NCBI RefSeq assembly: GCF_028640845.1
Contig: NC_080542.1
Span: forward strand, 66,415,064 to 66,479,063
Direction: 5' to 3'
Source of the DNA: Ahaetulla prasina
Taxonomy: Eukaryota > Chordata > Lepidosauria > Squamata > Colubridae
Length of the DNA: 64,000 nt
Shown: positions 44,310 to 57,600 of the stretch, one piece after another
Position numbering within the stretch: position 1 is the stretch's first letter
Layout: the number at the start of each line of letters is the position of its first letter
Translations under genes and position numbers: made by a program
Notes under the pieces: generated by a model
What the model was told of the DNA's origin: nothing
What the model saw: only the letters and a program-made list of their open reading frames with translations
Databases searched by the model: none

Positions 44310-45205
44310 AATTTCTTCATTTCCTATAAAAAATATGATCTGTCTCAAACTCAGGCAAAATGAATTGCAGGAATACAACTGAGATGTCCATATGTTGATA
44401 TAGCCACTTATCAACATGTGGACATCTGAGCTATTACTTTAGTATAAGGCATACTTAGTGTAACCCTCAAATTTTTTTTTTGCACAGTCAAACCTGAAGC
44501 AAACATCATTTCATAAAAAAAATGCACTCTGAAAAAAATGGATTGTAATTATGATTTACAGTCATAGGAATTTTGGATTCTTAAGTTAAAGCTCAATGGG
44601 TTAGTCATGTATTATACTAAGACCAATTTTTAAAATAACGTTTATTGACTAATTCATAATTCACACATTTTGTTTAAACCAGGTCAATATGATATATAAA
44701 GAGTTGCCAAATCAAAAAGAATAACAATAATAATAACAACAACACCAGCAAGCACCTTCCCATCCAGAAATTTTTCTTCACTCACTATCCTTTCAGTACA
44801 GTTTTCTATCCTGTACAAGCTAAGTTGTACTCTTGGGCTAAACATTAGAGATGAACATAAGAAAGGGCACTTTTTTCAATGTTTTGTGAAACTGAGGTTA
44901 AAAAGCAATTTAAGGGCCAAAAATAAACTTAAAGCTGTTCAGCACACTAATTAATGTCTGTGTAAACATTTGAGTAATATACATAAAGGCTTAAATATAG
45001 AATTTAAAGTGTTTCAGAGGAATATTTTGTTGCTGAGAAAGATTATTTTTTCAACAATAAATATTGTGAAAAAATGACACTCTTTTGCTATTGCACTTCT
45101 AGAAGACATGCAGGCAGTTTGTTTACTAGTTTTTGATTAGAAAGTTGCTTTGCAGTAAGGCAAGACAGTACCTATATACCCCCTCTGTTGCCAGATTAAA
45201 TTCAA
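44310..45205. other. no recognised feature; downstream flank of BLVRA
   Basis: Contains an inverted pair near 44371-44430 (gatgtccatatgttgata / tatcaacatgtggacatc). Otherwise AT-rich. Confidence 0.4.
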
Positions 45206-45211
45206 CCTGGC

Positions 45212-45217
45212 TTTATT
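45212..45217 (-). terminator. candidate BLVRA poly(A) signal
   Basis: AATAAA on the minus strand, about 115 bases after the BLVRA stop codon. It is the first such hexamer downstream. Position fits a short 3' untranslated region but is unproven. Confidence 0.45.
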
Positions 45218-45329
45218 AGAAACACATTGCTTAATAGAATAGAGAAGCTGGCACATTAGAAGAAGAACATTTTAAATAGGGAGTGCAAGAAACAGCTTAA
45301 AATGGTGAATCCTGTAGTTTCACACACTT

Positions 45330-45603
45330 TCAAGAGTCGAATTTTGATGGTCGCTCACAGTGCATTTGAATCTCCTCAGCAAGACTGAGACACAGCAGAA
45401 TGCGCCTTTTCTCAGCTGTCAGTTCCTCTTTGGGGATCTTCCCCAAAAGTTTTTTGGCAAAGATAATCAGGTCTTGCATGAAAAGGCCAACTGGTGAACG
45501 TGGAGCCTCAGGGAGACATTCCAAACACCCACTTTGGAAACAGAAGTTGATCTTCTTATCTCGTTTCATCCCTGGAGCCCTTTCTTCAATCCAAGTCAGA
45601 GGC
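45330..45603 (-). CDS. BLVRA: BLVRA last coding exon
   Basis: Acceptor ctaactaag precedes [17 protein letters not shown]. The exon ends at TGA (45332-45330) after a tail [10 protein letters not shown] that is longer than in mammals. It carries [18 protein letters not shown], the helical C-terminal segment. Confidence 0.93.
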
Positions 45604-48600
45604 CTTAGTTAGAGCAGAAGGACTTTTTTTAAAAGGAAGAAATCAAACTTTCCAAAGAATTGTTTAAAAGAACTCACAAAGATGGCAAAATTGTGAACAT
45701 GAATTAGTCCAGCTTTTGAATTTTATGTAAATAATTGCCATCTAGCAGTAGAGATTCATTGCTTGATTTGTCATTTGTACTGTTTGAATATATAGAATTG
45801 CTATGGTTCATTGGTTTATGTTTAGCTTTATGTTTTCAATAGAAGTAGATTCTCCTGCATTAATTAACATTTTGGCAATAGCAGGGGAGAAAAAAGTTTC
45901 AGATATTATAGCCTTGAATGGATAGGAATATACTGCATTTGCCAAGTAATGTATACTGAACATGTTCTATGAATTACTGATTTTAAAACAATTATTACCA
46001 AATTGGTACAGTTATGTCAGTGGGAGTCATGTGCTGGCCACTGTTGCTCAAGCTAAAATCAAAATCATAAAATCATGTCACAGTGATTAGTAAACTTGAG
46101 TAGTTGGAACCCAGGGGCCAGAAAGGTGATAAACAGAAATGACATAGAATCTATTAGTGCAGCTTGAAAAATACAACAAAACAGTCATATTCCTATATTT
46201 TTGTATATTGGAATCAAGTGATGTTGGGATTGCAATCTATTTTTGTGAACTGGTTTGAAAGACTATAGCTTGTGAATATTTTATTAGGAAATAGAGAAAA
46301 GAATGCACAATGATTATATATATTTTGAAAAAGGGAAATCTCATCACTGCAGGTTTATGACAAAAGTATAGCAAAATACCCTATGATGACATTTAATGGG
46401 TATTTTGTGGGCCACTTCTGATTCCTTACATTTGTGGAATATTAATGTGATGCCTCCTTGAAAACACATTGTAAAGTTTACCCTTTTCCAAAGGCATTCT
46501 TATATATATAATTTTATTAAATAAATATTTTAAAAAAGTAAAAACCATACAAATTTTGAAAAATAAAAAAGAAAGGAAATAAAAATAATAAGTAACTAAA
46601 GAAAAATGGAAACAGGAGGAAAGGAAAGGAAAGGAAAGGAAAGGAAAGGAAAGGAAAAAGAGTCTCTCTTATTTTTTTTTAATAGTCAGTTATATACATA
46701 TATACATATACATATATACACATACATATATATATATATAGTATTTTTCAGAGTATAAGACACATTCCCCCCCCCCAAAAAGAGGCTGAAAATTTGGGTG
46801 CATCTTATACTCCGAATGTAGCTTTTGTGAAGCTTTTTTTCAGTCCTCACAAGGCGCTAGCGATGATGTGATCTTCCGAGCTTTGCCTGCTTTTCTCATT
46901 GCTGCTCCCTCTCAGCTGTGCTTTAGAAGCTGTTTTTTATCCCCAAGCAGGGAATAAAAAGCATGCACTCGCTCTCAAAACCAGCAAACTAATGTGCTGA
47001 AGCTGACCAGACTAAGGACGCTAGCCAGATGAATACCTGGTTGGCAGATTTCCCCCCCCCATTTTCCTCCCCAAAAACTAAACTGCGTCTTGTCCTCCAG
47101 TGCGTCTTATACTCTGAAAAATACAGCAGATTATTGCCTTTTCTCTAATTAAACAAGCCAATTTTATCATCTCTGCTAATTCTGTCATTCTCATCAGCCA
47201 TTCTCCATGGTGTCTTTCCATTTTTGTGCATTTTGCAGTTCCCTCACCAAAAGGATTTTCATGTATTTGGTCAGGAATATATTAACAACGCTTTTATGTT
47301 TATCAGACACTAACGTTCGATGTTGAAATCTAGGCTTCTGTCCCAGTAATATAGCCATAAGTAAGAGTTGCCAAATATTCAGCAACTGCAAATGGATGAT
47401 GTCATTGGAATAATGTCAGTAGGAAACTGCCAGGGAACAGAATAGATCCGGAGCCCTATATGTTAGCCAAAAGCTAAGAGGGTAGTATGACATTCAGAAG
47501 CTGTTTGCATAGATCTCTATAGGCTCAACAAAGAAAACACAGATATTGTTGTCCTAGATAAGCTGGCCACAGATCCTGCAATATTCAACACCCTGGCTTT
47601 GTTCATTTTCTCAATGTTGGACACTTTTGCCCATCTCTTAGCAGCACATGCTAGTATTGCTTACCTTCATGGAAAGTGACTAAATAGCTAATTTTTATTA
47701 TTTGTGTTTTCTGTTTGATCTGGAAACCTGAAATCATCACAATTGATACAAAATTCATCCCTGCTAGTCTCTACTGTCTCTCCTCCCACCAGTTTAGATT
47801 TGCAGAATTATTACAGAATTAAGTCAAGTCACAACTGGCAAAGTTCTAGTTCTAGTGCTAGATTTTCAACTCTAGATCTAACAGCTCTTGGTTTTTTATA
47901 ATCAACTTCAGATAAAAGATTTTTTTAACATGATATGTCATTGGTATTTAACACTAGATAATTTTTTAAAAAATGTATAAGGCTCCTTCAAATGTATACT
48001 GGAAATGTAAATATAAAGAAGGAACTTTTTATCTATGGTGGACCTGCAAAAAAGCAAAGAAATATTGGAGTAGGATTCATATTTTAATACAGAAGATTCT
48101 GAAAGTGAATATAAAGATAAAACTGGAAAGTTTTCCTTTAGGCCTAATCGACAAAGAACTTGGAAAAAAAGGAACTTTGCTGACAGCAGCAAGAATGCTC
48201 TATTGACAAAAATGAAATTATACTTTAAGTCCAACAATGAATGACTGGCTGCAAAAGATGATGGAGTTAGCAGAGATAGCTAAATTGACTGCTTTAATTA
48301 AAAAAATAATACAAGTAAAGTAGTGCTTCTGGACTTTGTGCTTGATGTGGAAAAAACTGAAATGAAAAATGAAACTTTAATTTTGGGTTTTTACAATTAG
48401 ATTTGTTATTACAGAAATGGCTAGTACATATTACTATGTTATTGTCTTATTCTTCTGTGTTAAAAGGAGTCAGAAGTCAATGCTTTTTTTCTTCCCCCTT
48501 CTACCCTGTGCTTTCTCTTCCCTTATCCTGCCATACTTTCCCATTATTTTCATTTTTCTTTCTATTTAGTATTTTAATAACTTAATAAAATTATATCTAT

Positions 48601-51600
48601 AAAATTGAACTTCAGATGAAATCCTACTCCAAAAGGTTATCCTCAATGAGCTAAGTGGGTGTAACCTCAGAATAGATGTACAGAAAGTTGAAGATCAGAT
48701 ATTCTGTGTCAGTCTGCTAATTCTTTCTCTGTGAGGTGGGTCTCACTACACATCTCACTAGAGCAGAATAAAATAGGATTCTATATTTTTTGTTTAGGAT
48801 CTTGTGAGATCTCAACCACTGTTCTATCAAACTGAATGAATCAAAAAATCACTTTAAGCCATAATATAGTTGCTTTGATTAGACATAACGTTCTATGTGA
48901 ATATAGCAACTATGTTCTGTTAATCTGGGCTCAGAGTTACTAGTATGTTGTATGAACCCAATAAGTAAATACTAAAAGGCAAAAAAAAAAGGGGGGGGTC
49001 AAAAAAATCCATCAGGAAGGAGCGCTTTTATACAGATGAAATTATCAAAGAAATTTCAGGGACAATAGGTTTGGATCTGTTTGAAAACGAGACATTCTCA
49101 ATCACGAGACAATATTGCCTGGAAACTGGAAAAGAAGAAAGCCAGCAGGTGGGTCGTGAGATATCCAATGTAATCACAATTGCTGTCAGCCTTTAATGAC
49201 AGTCAAAATAATGGCATGATAGTTTCTAAGAATTTTGGAATGTATTATAATATGGTTGGGGCATTAATAAAATTTTGGAAACCTGTCAGAGCCCTATTCA
49301 TATTTCTAATACAATGAAGATATATTTGCTCTGAGTTTCTTTCTCATACTTTTTCTTCCGAGGACTTAAAAATTACTTTTCTCTGTCTCACCTTTCTATC
49401 TATTCTTTTCCCCTTCCCAGAATCAAACTAAGCATGTGGTTGGATCTAGTTGTCATAAAATGTCATCTTATGGGAGGGGGTTAATTCTGCCAGCTTTGAA
49501 AAAGGCAGTACTTCACCCCATCTTCAAGATGCCATTCTTAGTGTGACTTCCAGGAGACAAATGGTGACCTGAAACTATGATGGAATGAACAGTAGACCGG
49601 CCCTTCGTAACTCCTCTCTGGACAAGGAGATGACTTGAGATCGTCAACATGTGCTCCAGACTGTTGAATCTTGTGAGGAGACTGAAAGATAGCGGTCTTC
49701 AGTGGATTTATAGCACCGGGTATTGAGGGAATAGCCATCTAGCTCAAACCATGGTCTAGGCTTTCAAAAGGACATTCAACTTCCATACTTCCTTTACTAA
49801 TCCTTTCAAAAATCGGTTAACTACTTTTCAGGTATTAGCAGTGGTGGGATTCAGCCAGTTCGCACCACTTCAGGAGAACCGGTTGTTAACTTTCTGAGCA
49901 GTTTGATGAACTGGTTGTTGGAAGAAATCATTAGGGCAGAGAACCGGTTGTTAAATCACTTGAATCTCACCACTGGGTATTAGGTATGTTTGATTAACAC
50001 ATTTGAAAATTTGGGTCAGTTTTCTTGAATCCTTAGTGAAAGACGTTTTAAATATAAGTTTAAGGATTTAAATATAATTGTTTTTGAAACAAACACTGAA
50101 GTGGTGATTAAAACTTTGAGTCTGAAAAGTTACAAATGGACTATTAATTATTTATTAAATTTATTTGCCCCCGCCTCACTGCAAGGCTGAACTAAGGGTC
50201 CAGATAGATTTGAAATAAGATTTTACAATTAATTATAGGACAACTTATTTGGTTTTTTTTAATCTTTCAGCATTCAGCTGGGGTGGATTTTTTTTAATGT
50301 TTAATGTTACATGTAGTTGATATTTGAGGGATTTGTACACAAGGTTTTTTTTTCCTTTTTGTTGTAAATGCTGGATGTTTGTTAGACTCTTTCTTTTTTT
50401 TCTTTATTTCTTTTGTATTTAATTTTGGTGATAAAGAATAAATAAATATATTAAAAATAATTAATTATATAATACTTCCCTTGGGGAAATACTTTTATTT
50501 TGAATTCTTTAAAAAATGATAGGATAGAACTTAAAAGGTTAGACATTAGATAAAACCAGAAAGAACTAAAAACATTACAATTAATGGAGAAAAGCTAAAT
50601 ATGACTTCCTACCATGTTTTCCTGAAAATAAGAGCCAACCAGAAAATAAGTCCTAGCATATTTTTGAGAAAACATGGTAGTACAGAATAGAGCAAAATAT
50701 TTTAACTTTGTATATGTTGAAAACTATTTTTGTACAGTAGACCTAGTAGTTAATTTTTAGAGTTTCTCACTCTATAGATAGATTTTATTTCAAAGATATT
50801 ATAGAAGAGAAACAGATTTAGCTGAATATGGTATGAACAAAATTTAAAATAAGAGGATGTAAAAGTACATTATACTGGATTTTTTAAAAAAATAACATCT
50901 TTAAAATTATAAGGATATACAAATAGCAGATCAAGAATTTGGTTTCATCTTGATTATTTTCCTATATTAGAGTTACAAAAAAGCCTTGTTAAATATTTGA
51001 AGACTTTATTGAGACGGACAAAGAAAAAATGAAAAGAAATCAAGCTCTAAGGCATTATTTGAAGGAACTAAAGATTAAGATTTTAAAAGTAAAAGCAAGT
51101 AACATTTTATGATTAAGTTGGATTAACAGAGCTGGAAGGGACCTAGCAGGTCATCTAGTCCAATCGCCTGCCCAAGCAGGAGACCCTACATCTGCCTCTA
51201 CCTAGGTACCTCCTGATTGTGAGGCAAGAGCTCCACCTCTAGTGAAGCTATGATAGAATATTAGGCAGCATATTTAAATTATGTGCTGCTTCTATTTCTT
51301 AGCAGTCAATAATCATAGTGCTAACTCAAGAACTAATATTAAGTCAAGGACTAAATGTCCTGAAGCACAAATGGAAGAGCACTGAATAAATCAAGTAGAA
51401 CAAAAGTGGAAAATTTAAGAAACAGACCATATGCTGCTAAGGAAACCATTAAGAATCTGACTAGTAGAAAAAAACCTCCAATAATAGTTTCCATAACGAA
51501 AGATCAATTTTATTCAAAAAGCAACATTATTTACTACTGACTAGTAGCAAAATGATCTGGCCTTAATGTCAGAGTCTATTAGAGTTTGGCTGCTAATAAA

Positions 51601-54600
51601 GTCAAACGAATGAATGTATAGATGAATTAATTAACATTGTTTCTCTAATTATCTATCAATATTAAGTAAGAATAAAATTATTTTGATTAATGAACATTTC
51701 TAGTGCTTAAGAAAACGAACCTTTTGTTTGCAGTCTGAAAATGTACTGTCATTCTGAAGTAGTTTTTTTCTTCTTGTTGTTCTCTTGTGGCAGAAGTGAC
51801 AGTTAGATCTCCAAAAAGATCCACCAACCATGTGAGGCGAGCAATGCCACTGAACGATGGAAATCCTGAATATCTTTCATCCAATGGACCCCCTTTAGGA
51901 ATAATAAAGAAAACTTAAAAGCTGGAAAAGAGAATATTTTAAAATATCTTCAGACATAATTTAAAAATGATTAAAAAGCATGAGACCTGATCTACACATA
52001 CAAGTGGCAGATTGAACTGTAATACTTTAAGCTATAATTGAGGAATACAGATTATACTTTTGGTTGTTCTCCTTGTAAATATTTATTCTTTCATAGTTAT
52101 ATCCTTTGATATAGTTGTCCTCAAAGACTGAACTGCAATTTTTATTTATGTTCACAATAAACATTTTTCAAAATATCTTCCAACCACCCCTTTTTCTAGC
52201 TCTAGTATGAAATGGCTCAATCTATTCATGACACAAACCTACATATACAAATATTTTTTCAAATCAGGGTAACTCATCAAAGACATGAAATCAAAGGATC
52301 TCCTACAACTAACCTGTGAAATGTAATGTTCCCTTCACAAGCTCCTTTCCTGATACCTCTTTCTTCAGTTGTTTGTATTCCTCTGTTAGTAGTTCAATAT
52401 GTTCCACATGGAGGATCTTGCCTGCCGTTGAGCCAATTTATATTTGGACAAGTTACATGTTATGATCACAAAGCAATTAATATTTAAGAACAGCAGAACA
52501 TCCCAAAAGAAGAGTTATCAGTACATTGATTGTATTGTGGAAGGTATGAAAGAAATTTATATTTTTAACTTCTTGTCTCCCAGTTGTGAAAGCCATAACT
52601 CTTTAGATAAGAGACCAATAACTTTTAGGAAAGAGGCAGAAACTAGCTATGGATTTTATTGTCGTGCATCAAGATGTTATGTTGAAGGAATAAAAGCAAC
52701 ATTCTCGTTTTTATTCAACTATTCATAAAGAATCAAATAAAATTATGATTGTATAGTCCTAGAATGTATACTCAATTTCTTTTTCTTCCATTCAATCATG
52801 TCAAATTCTCAGAGACTGAGTTAATAAATCCCTGCAATTGTCTAGACAAGATTTTTCAAATATGATTTGCCATTGCTCCCTTCCTTGAGTTATGAGAAAG
52901 TGACTAATCCAAAATCACCCAGCTGGCTTTGTACCTAAGCAGGACTACAATTCATGGTCTCCCAGTTTCTAAACTCATGTCTTAACCACTATACCAAATT
53001 GGCTCTCCTACACTCTAGATTACAAAGTCCTCAATTCAAAAACGAAAAATTTGATTAGAATCCTGCAATTCACTCAGTAATGCAATATCCCCGTTCAGTA
53101 TATGAACAGAATTGAATCCATTAAGGGATTTAGGTACTAAATGGATAACATTACTTAGGATGCTACCTACTATTTAAAGTTCTAGCTTAAACAATTCTGA
53201 CTTTAATGGGAGAGGGAAGAAGAAATGAAAAACAATTATTTGAGTATCAACATTTAAACAATAGATGTGGATTCTGTATTATATATTACCTTTCAGCTCT
53301 GCCAACTCCCAAAGTTCATGAGCTATTTTTGCAGACAACGCCAAAGGATACTCAACAAGGACATGCTTGCCAGCCTCTAGGAACTTCCTTATAGAAAAGA
53401 AAGAATTTTATATTTTATACTTCCCTTAGGAAGATGAAAGCGGTATATAGATATTCCCCAATTATTATCAGCAGCTTTGGAAAACTATCATATCTAATAC
53501 ACATTTTGGCCTTCCTCTAAGTAAACATTTAGATACTAGACAGGATGCACCAATATTCACTTTATAATATGTGTAGTACATATTATATACTATATATATG
53601 TAGATAATGAAAGCAGTTCCTAATAAGATGCATGCATATTTATTCTGCTACTTTTCTCACTTCCATAATTTTGAAAGCTGGGAAAAGGTACAATTTAAAT
53701 ATTATGATATTCGATTTGCAACTGAATGTAAAGCTTAATATTTTTTTCAGAATTTGGTTCTAAAATGTAACTGATGGATGCCTAATTATCCATTTAAATT
53801 ATCATCACTTTGATAATACAGAAAATGTTAGTGGCTTCTATTCTGTTTTCCAGTGGATAAAAAAATCTGTATGCCTCGCAGAGAATGAAAATAAGATATT
53901 AAAAAACATGCATGCACATACATCTATACCCAAATAATAAAACAATCCCACTCAAGAATTTTTCATTTTAAATCTTTTAATTGATACTAATTGTCAGATA
54001 TGTTAATAGACAGTAACTATTTGAAAGCTATAAAAAGCCCAGGTTCTCTGGAAAGTGGTAAAAAATGTGCAAATAAACAACAATTTGCTGTTCTTTAACA
54101 GTTGGCCTGTTTATGATATTATTTCTGTGATTTTTAAAATTTTGATCTCCCCCTTGGCTATCCTGCTGTTTAGAATGGCAACTAATCAATGAACATTCTA
54201 ATGGCAATTTGATATTAAGAATTCAAAAGGCAATACCTTACACTCTCATTGTGGTTTTGGTTATCTGTACTGATGATGGCAGCATGGACCTCGGGATTGT
54301 CTAGAGCTTCTTGCAGACTAATTTGCTTGACTTGATAAACATCACCTAGAGATCTTCTAGTTTTAGCAGAAAAAGAAAGCAACTCTGTGAAAGACTTCCC
54401 TGGGAATTCCCAGATTATAAAACAGCAGCAGGAGAAGTATTAACATCTTAATGGTCAGATCTAGAAAGTCCTAACTGAAGTTGGTTTCAATGGATTGTTA
54501 ACTTTGCATGTTAACTTTGCAGTTGCACCCTGATAATATGGTGAATTAATGCTTCTCTTTAGCCTACTGATCTCAACTTCAAGATCCTGTTCTGACTCAT

Positions 54601-57600
54601 ACACTGTATGAGATTAAAATATTAACAAAGAATAAAGTTTCTAACAATGTACTTCTCAGGTTATGGAATTGTTTCTGGGAGGACTTCACAAGTAAACTTG
54701 AGAAAAAGACTCTCTTATTTTACATAGCATTAAAATCAAAAGGCAGTGTGATTACTATAGAAAAACAGTAGCAACTTAAATTCAAAACAATTGCTTCAAG
54801 TTTGAAAAAAAAGTTGTTCTGGATTTGAAATGGATTATTTCAATATTTTTGAAAATGTTTTGACCCTATAAAAGGTTATTACAACACTGAAAAAGTGTAG
54901 AATGGTTCAAATAGCCTGTCTGAAAGCCAGAGCAATATTTCCAAATTTAAAACAAGGTTGTTGTAATGTATCTTTAAGGGTTTTGGAGGGAAAATAGAGC
55001 GGGAAATAGCACGTTGCTAATTGGCTGAAGCCTCCAGCTGAACTGTATATAAGGAGGGGTTTTTACCGTTTGCTTTTGCTGGGTTCACCATATAGTAAAG
55101 AGCTGTTGTTACTCATCTGGTCTCCTGCCTCGTTATTGCCCGAATCTAACACTGGCGACGAGGGTGGGATCTCGAGGCAAAAGAGCACCAGGAACGAACC
55201 CAGCAAAATAAGGGCGGTTAGCAACGATGTCCAGCTATACACCGCCAGCGCCATTCGACCCAGCCAAAGAAAAATGGGGGTCATACATGGCTCGCTTCGA
55301 GTGTTTCCTCGAAGCCAACGAGCTCCAAGGAGTCTCGGACAACAGGAAACGGGCGTACTTCCTGAGTCACTGCGGGCCTGAGGTTTTCGACACCGCGGAA
55401 TCGCTTTCTGAGCCAACGCCGGTACAGGCGGTACCGTGGCAAACTCTGCAGACTGTTTTGAAAGCCCACTATGCACCAACGCCTTCCAAGTTCGTTCAAC
55501 GGTTTGAATTAAGGCAGCGCATGCAGCAAGAGGGCGAGTCCATCAGTGTGTACATGGCAGCACTGAGGAAAGCCGTGAACCATTGTGAGTACCAAGACTT
55601 GGAAGACGCGTTGCTCGACCAGCTAATTTGCGGGGTCAGGTACATCCGTTTGCGACGGCGGCTGCTATCCAGAAGCAACCTAACGCTCAAAATCGCCCTG
55701 GACGAGGCAAGGGCTCACGAGATGTCTACCCAAGCGGCAGAAACACTACAAAAGCCGGTCGCGCCAGGGGCGACAGCGAAAACAACCCCGGTCCACAACG
55801 AGGAAGTACAGGCCGAGGCGGAAGAGGAGGAAGAGGAAGAAGTCTTCCACACCGGGAGGCCGGAGAGGGAAGACCGGGGCGAATGCGCGAGTTGCGGGGG
55901 CCAACACCAACGGCAACATTGCAAATTTAAGGATGCCACGTGTCGGCGATGTGAAAAAAAAGGGCACATCGCGAAAGCCTGCCGAGCGCCCCAACCTTCC
56001 CGCCAAAAATTCAAACCGACCAATCAAAGCGCGGGAACCGCGAAACGGCCCGGGATTGGTCAAGGAAAAAAAGGCGCGAAGTTGAATCAGACCGCCGTGA
56101 GAGTGGGCCAGGCATCAACACGCCTAGAAAAAAAAATCTTTATTAAAACACTCATCGAAGGAGTGCCGTGCCGAATGGAAGTGGACACTGGATCTTCAAT
56201 TACGATCATGTCCTGGAGCAATTTAGAAAAAAACTTGCCGGCTATCGCGAAACGCAAACTGCGGCCACAGAAGCTACGAGTGCAGGACTATCAAGGGAAC
56301 AGGATCCCTGTCCGAGGCGACGACCATCCACGTCAAGTATGGACAGTTCGAAAAAACTCTGCCCATCACCATCGTCGATGGGACTCTGCCGAGTTTGTTG
56401 GGACTAGACTGGTTCCGGGCATTGGGCATGGGAGTGACCGGAGTCTTCCGAAATGAAGTCGACCTCAAGGACGAACTCATGAAGGAGTTCGAGGACGTTT
56501 TCAAAGACTGCCTGGGCAAGTACAAGGGGACCCCTATCTCCTTCAACCTAGACCCTCAAGTTGCCCCTATCCGTTTAAAGGCTAGGAGGGTTCCCTTCGC
56601 CCTGAAGCCCAAGATTGACCGGGAACTGGACAAACTAGTAAGCCAGGGGATACTAGTGCCAGTCGACCATGCGAAGTGGGAGACGCCGATAGTCACCCCA
56701 GTGAAACCAGACGGGTCAGTCAGGATTTGCGCCGATTACAAGGCGACGCTAAACAAAGCTTTGCAAAAAAGCGCTTACCCCGTCCCAGTGGTGCAACACT
56801 TGCTGCACTCGCTAGGGCAAGGGCAGGTTTTTGCCAAACTAGATTTGGCCCAAGCCTATCAACAGTTGCCCGTAGATAGCAGCACGGCCGAGGCACAAAC
56901 AATCGTAACGCACAGGGGTGCTTTCAAATGCACCAGGTTACAGTTTGGGGTCAGTGTAGCACCAGGATTATTTCAAAATTTAATGGAGCGGCTTCTGCAG
57001 GGGCTCCCCGGGGTGGTACCGTACTTTGATGACGTACTGGTATCCGCCGATAATATGGAAGAACTAGGGGTGCGACTGAGAAAAGTTTTGAGTATTTTCC
57101 GTCCGCCGGTTTAAAAGTCAAATTAAACAAGTGCCAGATCGGGTAGGATCCTTAGAATTCCTGGGCTACGGATAGACAGGAGGATCCACCCACTGAGAGC
57201 AAGGTTAGGGCAATCAGAAAGGCCCCAGCACCCCAAAACAAAACAGAGTTGCAGGCGTTTTGGGTCTGGTAAATTTTACGCGGTTTTTAAAAATAAGGCT
57301 ACCATAGCCGAGCTACACAAATTACTAGGAAAAATGCTGCATGGTCTTGGGGAAAGGCGGAAGCTAGAGCATTGAAGCAATAAAAACCTCCTGTCTAGTG
57401 ATAGCCTATTGATCCAATACAATAGCACACTACCATTGGTGCTAGTTTGTGATGCATCCCCTACGGGTGGGGCTGTGCTCAGCCACAGGCTGCCAAATGG
57501 CACAGAAGCCCCTATAGCGTTTACTCCCGAACAATGTCCTCAGCTGAAAGGAACTATAGTCAGTTGGATAGGAAGCCTTGGCCATAGTCTCCGGGGTAAA

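Noticed and set aside
56168..56407. 79-codon ORF overlapping the gypsy protease
   Set aside because: Third-frame shadow; the protease reads in the other two frames on either side of a frameshift.
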